Positions 58,543-64,000 of a stretch of DNA of 64,000 nt are shown piece after piece; position 1 is the first letter of the stretch, and each line of letters opens with the position of its first letter. The stretch comes from Euryodendron excelsum (taxonomy: Eukaryota > Streptophyta > Magnoliopsida > Ericales > Pentaphylacaceae): positions 3,901,001-3,965,000 of the forward strand of contig CM065378.1 of assembly GCA_033060915.1 (NCBI GenBank). Direction: 5' to 3'. The translations under genes were made by a program, and so were the position numbers. Below the pieces are notes generated by a model, which had not been told where the DNA came from, ran no database searches, and worked only from the letters and a program-made list of their open reading frames with translations.

Positions 58543-61080
58543 TGAAAAACACTAATAATATCCATTTGAATTTAATGTACGTGGAGATCTAATATAATGA
58601 CCAGAGCCATCAGCGTGAGGAGCTGTCAAACTAACCTGTTTCGCAACAAGACAAAAACTACACTAAGAAACAGAGTTAGAAGAGAAAACTGGGTTCTAGA
58701 AATACATGAAAGAAAGTCTTTGTATTTTTTTATCTTCAATCTCAGTTATCGGTCTAAAAATTCCAACTATTACCTCAGCTAGAGTTGGAAATCATGGGGC
58801 CTAACAGTTCAAGGTAGAACTCTTTTTTTAATCAAAAGCACAAGGGCTTATGGATTAGCATTTATTCAAAAGTCAAGAGGAAAATTAAGGTAGAGAATAA
58901 ACTCCAGCAGCAGCTAGCATATGCCACGACTTTTAATTTGATCTTAATTACCAGCCAAGCAGCTGGCATATTCAATCAAATTCAAGCTTGATATAAGAAC
59001 AATATGAAGCTAGAGGACTAAAGTCAGGGAAAGAAAGTCATTGCCTTGTTAGCATCGAGAAGAGAGAGAGAGAGAGAGAGAGAGTAAACACAATGGATAT
59101 CTTGTAGAAACTTTTGCCATAACTCTCTCTGTTAAGAGCTTTTCAAGTCCATGATCGTCTTTCTGGGCATGTTTTAGGTCCTTTTTGTCTTTTTGCAACC
59201 ATCTCTTTTGTGATTTTTCAATCTTCTTGTTTGTTGAACACCATTAGTATCCCAACTTGCAGTTTGAAGAAATTCTATTTTAGCTTCTTCCCCTCGTATC
59301 ATTTTCTTTTTCGAGGGCCATTTGCTATAGTATTTTTTTTATTTATTTATGAGCTGAAAAGTTAAATTTTGTTAATTTTTTTGATTTTTATAAGTTAAGA
59401 CTAGGAGAAAAGAATCAACATCTTTTCTCTCTTTCTTATACTTTTAACCCTATAAAGCCACAATCCATAGCATAGCTCCCACGTTCAAAACTAGAACTTG
59501 AATATGACTCATTCCACCAAATTCTATGGTTCCTCTGGACGATAGCCTTATACGAGCTTAGGGATGGTAATAAGTCGGGTATGAAATAGATTTGTCTAAA
59601 TTTTACTCTGACTCTAATAGAAAAAAGTTCTACCACACCCCATCCCATACCCATCACGGGTTAAACTTTACAATCCCATACCGTTTTATGTTCAAATCGG
59701 GTTGGATCGTTTTAACCCTCATATTTCTTTTTTTTTTTAAATTTAGCACATAAACAATATTTTCCTAATCTCACCTATTTTTAAAAAATAACAATTAATT
59801 TACGTAATAAGAGATGGACAATATTTTGTTATATAAACTCTTTGTACTTACCAAATGGTATTTATGTATTATTATAATATGATAAGAGTATTCTAGTTAT
59901 TTTGGTACATAATCTAGTCGGTGTCGGGTTTTGTTCTTTCTCCCACACCCAAATCCATACCCGTTTCGGATTTTGTTCTTTCCCCAATAACTGGCCTCTA
60001 GCTCTTTTTTTAATCCATACCCTTCCAATTAGGGGCGGGGCGGGGCGGGGCGGGAACAAGGGCAAGGACCTACTTCTTCAAGTCAAATTGTTATCTCTAA
60101 TCTACACGAGCTCAAGCGAATAGTCAATCGAAGCCTAAGACACCTTGTAGCAAAACAAAAAAAAAAAAAAAGGTGCATCTCTAGCCCATAAATTGTGTGT
60201 TATGGGAAGGAGTTGTAGCAAGTAGATAGCTAAGCAAACAAGAGTTCAGAACATCACAAAGGAACTAGGCTAAGCTCAGGCATGTAAAACCAGGTCTTCC
60301 AACTAAAACTGTGCCAGCTTGTTATGCGGAAGAGCCCCAATAAAGCCCAAACTCAGCTCCACTTCTAAGCCCCTATGTAAACTGAAACCAAGATACATTG
60401 GACAGGTTTAATGAAAACAACTTATTCTGGACAGTTTTGTAGCCCAAGAGAAATTATCCAAAGCCCAATCGAAAGACACCCAGGTAGGTAACCCTTATCT
60501 AGCTACATGCCTCTCCTGTGTTTGTCCACTATTGGACCTTTAGAGGAAAGTTACCCAAATGCAGAAGTCCAAATACAAAATAAATGGAGTAATTATACTT
60601 TACCCATTGTACTTTAAATGAAAATCACAAGACTTTAAATTGGTTTAAAAATAAATACATAATTCTTTTTGTGATTTGGACTTAATTGTAAAACACACTG
60701 TTAGCAAAACTACATAAGTTTGGGTGTATAGATTAACTTGGCCATCATTAAGCTTCTCTGTAGGATTTTCACTTCATCTAAATAAAGCATACTCCTGAAA
60801 ATTTATCATTTCCTAAACTTTTAGTGTTAATGAGTTGTTTGGGCGTATGTGTATATAAACTTAACCAAACAATCATTTGGTGTTCTTGTGAGCATTCATT
60901 GTGGAATTTTGATCCTCTCCCTTCCATTTATTATAGGGTTGACAGCTTGACGCGTCATTAATAAAAGAAATGCCTAGTTGACACCTTATTAATAAAAAAA
61001 AATATACGTACAAGATGATGTCACATCCCTTGTATCTTATGTAACTAACTAAATTACGTACTTTTAAGTGGGATTTTTTG
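58543..61080. other. intergenic region
   Basis: No gene is supported. It contains a (GA)n microsatellite at 59061-59084, a repeat with GC-rich end at 59557-60055, and an A run near 60157-60171. Short frames are unsupported. Confidence 0.5.
59557..60055. repeat. probable MITE with GGGATGGTAAT end and (GGGGC)n tract
   Basis: The segment begins AGGGATGGTAATAAGTCGGG and contains CCCATCCCATACCCATCACGG and CGGGTT motifs. It ends with five GGGGC-type repeats at 60032-60054. This layout resembles a common plant repeat whose ends are GGGATGGCAATGGG and its inverse. The right inverted end is degraded. The G-rich tract could form a quadruplex. Confidence 0.4.
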
Positions 61081-61084
61081 AGAA

Positions 61085-61700
61085 GGCTGGGCCGAGCTCT
61101 CAAACCCAAGTGAATGAATCCAAACTCTCTGTAAGAGAAGAAGGTTAGAATGGGTCGACCCTTAGCGGGCCGATCACATTCCGATGATTAAGTTAGCAAG
61201 CTTAATCGAGATAAAAACGAATGAGAGTTGTGAGTGTTTGGAGTTAATTGTCCATATCTGACTCTCGATGCCTTGGGTATTTATAGTGTGATCGATGGAG
61301 TGTGTTTGGCCTTGGCCTATCAGCAAGCTCTCATGACATGCTCGGTAGGCATCATCATTGACGCCGCCTGACCACTTACAGAGTCTGGTGCATCGTCGCT
61401 GAGGATTCCGGCTGACTGGATGTACATATCGACGTCACGTGGGCAGCCGCTCATGCATTTAATGAGAGTCAACTCTGCATTTATTACTCGAAGACCGCTA
61501 GCGGTTTGGGCTCGCCTTCCGCGATTTGGGCCATGACAGAGAGAAGGTCGGCGGACAAGTCCAGCCCGCCCTTCACTTCTAATCTGGACTACCAAGCAGC
61601 CCAACTTTGATTTATGTAGATTGGGCCTCACCTATTGGGTTGGGCCGTGGAATATTCCCCCACAATTGCCCCCCAGCCTTTGTGTCGTTTGGGCTTCTGA
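61085..61700 (-). mobile_element. LTR-like fragment on the minus strand
   Basis: On the minus strand a TATA box CTATAAATACCC lies near 61275-61286. It is followed by CTTAATCATCGGAATGTG and CGGCCCGCTAAGGGTCGACC, resembling the U5 region of plant Gypsy-type LTRs. The region to 61640 is GC-rich. No second copy or target duplication is seen in the window, so borders are loose. Confidence 0.35.
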
Positions 61701-62023
61701 AACGGCTAAGGGCTGTAACGGTCGCCCAGCCACATGGATGGTGAGGATTTTAAAAGATTTATTGATGGGGTGTCATTGAATCGATGGCCGATGCGACGCT
61801 TTGGCATAGCGTCATGATTACTGCCGTTTTCCCGCGCACGAACTGACAGCACTGATGTGTATAAGAGAGCGACGCCCTGTTTAGTAAAAGACACTCAGTT
61901 TTCCCTTGCCTTTTGTATAATGTGTGCGTCGGCTGTTTCGACACCCACCACTGTAAGTGCTTTTCAAGCCCACACTTCTTTTGCTCTTCTTTATATTTTT
62001 TATGCTTCGACGGTTGTCCCCTG

Positions 62024-63732
62024 ATGGCATCTCGTCTTCGAAGAATGCTAGATGGTCTGTTGGCCCTTACTGCGTTTAGGGCTAGGTTTGACATCCCGGA
62101 CGAGATCGGCTTAGAGCTGGTCGATCCCGAAGACTACTGCATGGGTGAGACCGAGAAGGGGGTGTCATTCCCAGTCATTGCCATCATTGAAGGGGGACTT
62201 AGGTTTCCCTTCAACCCTCTTCTTCATAAGTTCATAGTAAAAAATAAGGTATCACCCTCCCAGTTATCATCGAACGTCTATAAGATCTTTTTTGGCATGC
62301 TTGAGATTAATCGGCGCTTGGGTGTGAACCCGGGCCTCGCCGAACTAGATTACTGTTACTCGCATTGTAAGGTCGGGGGTAGTTACAAAGTCTACCTCCG
62401 AGCCGTAAAGAAGTCCTTAAAGTTAGTGAAATGTCTGTCTTCCTCTAGGAAGGGCGTCGACGACGTTAGGGTTTGGATAACCGGTCCCTGGGAGTTCAGC
62501 GATGTTCCTGAGAAGAAAGGCTGGCGATTCAATGCTCTAGAGTGCCCCTTGAAATAGGTTTAATGCCGAACTCTCATACTGTGTGTCCTTCAAATTATGA
62601 TGTAAATCCAAATCTGACTCTCGTTTTTCTGCAGAAAAGAAGGAGAAGTGGTTGAAAGCACGTGACTGGTTGGTTGGTCAACTTTGACAACCTCAACAAG
62701 GTTTTGAACTACATCGGCGAAGGTAAGTTAAGGCACGTTGCTCGGACTGCACATGTTTTGCTCGTCTACCCGCTTCGATATTCGACCTTCACCGCCAATA
62801 CAGGTGTTCCCCAAAGTACTCTTGCGAGATTGGCGAAGGAAGGTGCCGAGGGAGATTTCAAGGAGATTCTTACCGGCATTGCAATTGAAAGGGCGCGTAG
62901 CCCTACTGGGGTGACAGTTGCAGTTGCTTCTCCGTCGGAGCCCGTTGAAGAACAATGTGAAGAGTGAACAAAGTCCCATAGCTCGGCGTCAAGTTCATCG
63001 CCACTCACGGTTCCGGACCGCCGAGTTAAGATTCCAACTAGAACACAGGATTCCACCCCATCCCCAAACGAGGAGGGCAGCATAAGTCTGAGGGAGAGGA
63101 TGTTTGCCGCTGCTGGCAAGCTACTGAAGCCGGCTACCACAACTTCCACCGACACTCCATCTGTCGAGCTGGTGATAGCTCCTGCAAGGGAAGCCCCTCC
63201 CGTTCAACAGAGGCCTGAGACTCGACAACAGAAGAAAAGGGGGCCCGAGGTTGCCGCACAACCCCCAGCGCCCAAAAAGCAAAAAGGAAAGGGCGTAACG
63301 GACGAGGTCGGCAAGACTGTGAGCATCACGCCGGACATTTTAAGCCGACCTATGACAACGGCAGATTCGATAATTGACCAGACCGAGGTAACCGTCGGTG
63401 TCATCAAGAGCGTCCTTCAGAAAAAAGATGTGGCCAAGCTGGGTGAGGCAAGCGACTCAGTCGTCTTTATAGGTGCCTTCCATGACTCACTGCTGGTAAG
63501 TTGGCATTGACTTTTGTCTGATTAAAGATTCTTTTGGACACTCATTTTTAACACGACCTTCTCTTTTTGGTATAGGGTTGCCTGAATTCCTTGGAGGCGA
63601 TGATGCACTTCCAGAAGCTTGCCAAGGTTCATCAGGAACTCATCGAGGAGCACGGCCGTTTAAAGGAGAAGTGAATCGATGCCAATAAGGATCGGATCAC
63701 TTTCAAGAAGCAGGCTGAACAGGTATCTACCT
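62024..63732 (+). pseudogene. putative gypsy-type transposon protein gene, broken by stops and an LTR
   Basis: The frame from 62024 (MASRLRRMLDGLL) shows the putative gypsy-type transposon domain: EGGLRFPFNPLLHKFI, then LEINRRLGVNPGLAELDY and VRVWITGPWEF. A stop at 62555-62557 is followed by a probable second exon (about 62636-62967) with LNKVLNYIGEGK. A third open part (63100-63510) is a Lys/Pro/Gln-rich linker (RPETRQQKKRGPEVAAQP). A GTAAGT donor at about 63496 and a TATAG acceptor near 63576 would join it to a coiled-coil stretch, LNSLEAMMHFQKLAKVHQEL, that has an in-frame TGA near 63672. The giant LTR starts at 63733 and ends the gene. A TATA-like TATAAGAG lies near 61859. Function of the domain is not known; such proteins are found with plant retroelements. 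Confidence 0.55.
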
Positions 63733-64000
63733 GTCGCGCCCAGATTTTTCGCACTCGAGAAATATTCACACAAGCGGGAAAAATGTTGTACTCTCTTGTT
63801 AGAACTCACCCTCCAAAAAGAATGAGTGCGACTAGGTTTGAATTGAAAATTGATTTAAATAAAGGGCTTTTGAAAAAGATTTGGAGTCGCCACCTAACTT
63901 GATTAAGGTGAGTTAGGTCACCTAAAAATTAAGAATAATCCAAAGACTACTCTTAGGGTTTTGAAAAACGATTTTGAAAACATCTCCTCAAGAGAGGGTT
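63733..64000. mobile_element. second copy of the giant LTR, cut by the window edge
   Basis: The start TGTCGCGCCCAGATTTTTCG and the next 260 bases match 43713 onward in the same orientation with few differences (for example GAATGAGTGCGACTAGG and GGAGTCGCCACCTAACTTG). It continues past 64000, so whether it is a solo LTR or part of a full element is unknown. The bases before it (GGTATCTACC) are host or transposon sequence, not a primer-binding site. Confidence 0.85.

Noticed and set aside
63204..63407. 67-codon minus-strand frame opposite the transposon protein gene
   Set aside because: It is a shadow of the Lys/Pro-rich plus-strand frame.

Overview
This window is nuclear DNA from a flowering plant, most likely a woody eudicot. 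It is AT-rich, carries intron-containing genes with GT-AG borders, and is dominated by nested transposable elements of plant types. I cannot name the species. Two host protein genes are convincing. The first is a TMK-type leucine-rich-repeat receptor kinase on the + strand (3851-8326, two exons). The second is an intronless PUB20/PUB21-type U-box E3 ubiquitin ligase on the + strand (28385-29707). Both look intact. Nothing suggests they work together beyond both belonging to plant signalling families.

Region by region: 1-3800 is AT-rich intergenic DNA and the TMK promoter and leader. 3851-8326 is TMK, whose single intron contains a recent tandem duplication. 8327-12505 is intergenic DNA with a 35-base G homopolymer and microsatellites. 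12506-19066 is a 6.2-kb PIF/Harbinger DNA transposon with TIRs, a TAA target duplication, a decayed Myb/SANT-like gene and a near-complete three-exon DDE transposase. A 370-bp hAT-like MITE sits exactly on its left boundary. 19875-20905 is a GC-rich solo LTR. 21000-27500 is intergenic, with a dimeric inverted-repeat MITE. 27545-27790 is a three-copy 82-bp G-box repeat about 600 bp upstream of the U-box gene.

31-39 kb holds LTR fragments and one half of a diverged segmental duplication. 39214-53777 is a Copia element of the SIRE/Maximus type on the minus strand, with gag, protease, integrase, RT, RNase H and an extra 3' ORF. It is broken by many mutations and split within its reverse transcriptase by a 5,072-bp solo LTR (43713-48784, target duplication GCAAG). 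A second copy of that giant LTR begins at 63733 and runs off the window. 56123-58542 is an internally deleted second Copia element. 61.1-63.7 kb holds LTR-like sequence and a broken gene for a putative gypsy-type transposon protein.

The most unusual signal is a degenerate array of TTCGAA cores spaced mostly 21 bp apart. It recurs in the U3-like part of several different LTRs, 20-150 bp before a TATA-like box, and once inside the Copia gag region. Its phasing is visible directly in the sequence. Its role, as an enhancer or a shared mobile minisatellite, is inference.
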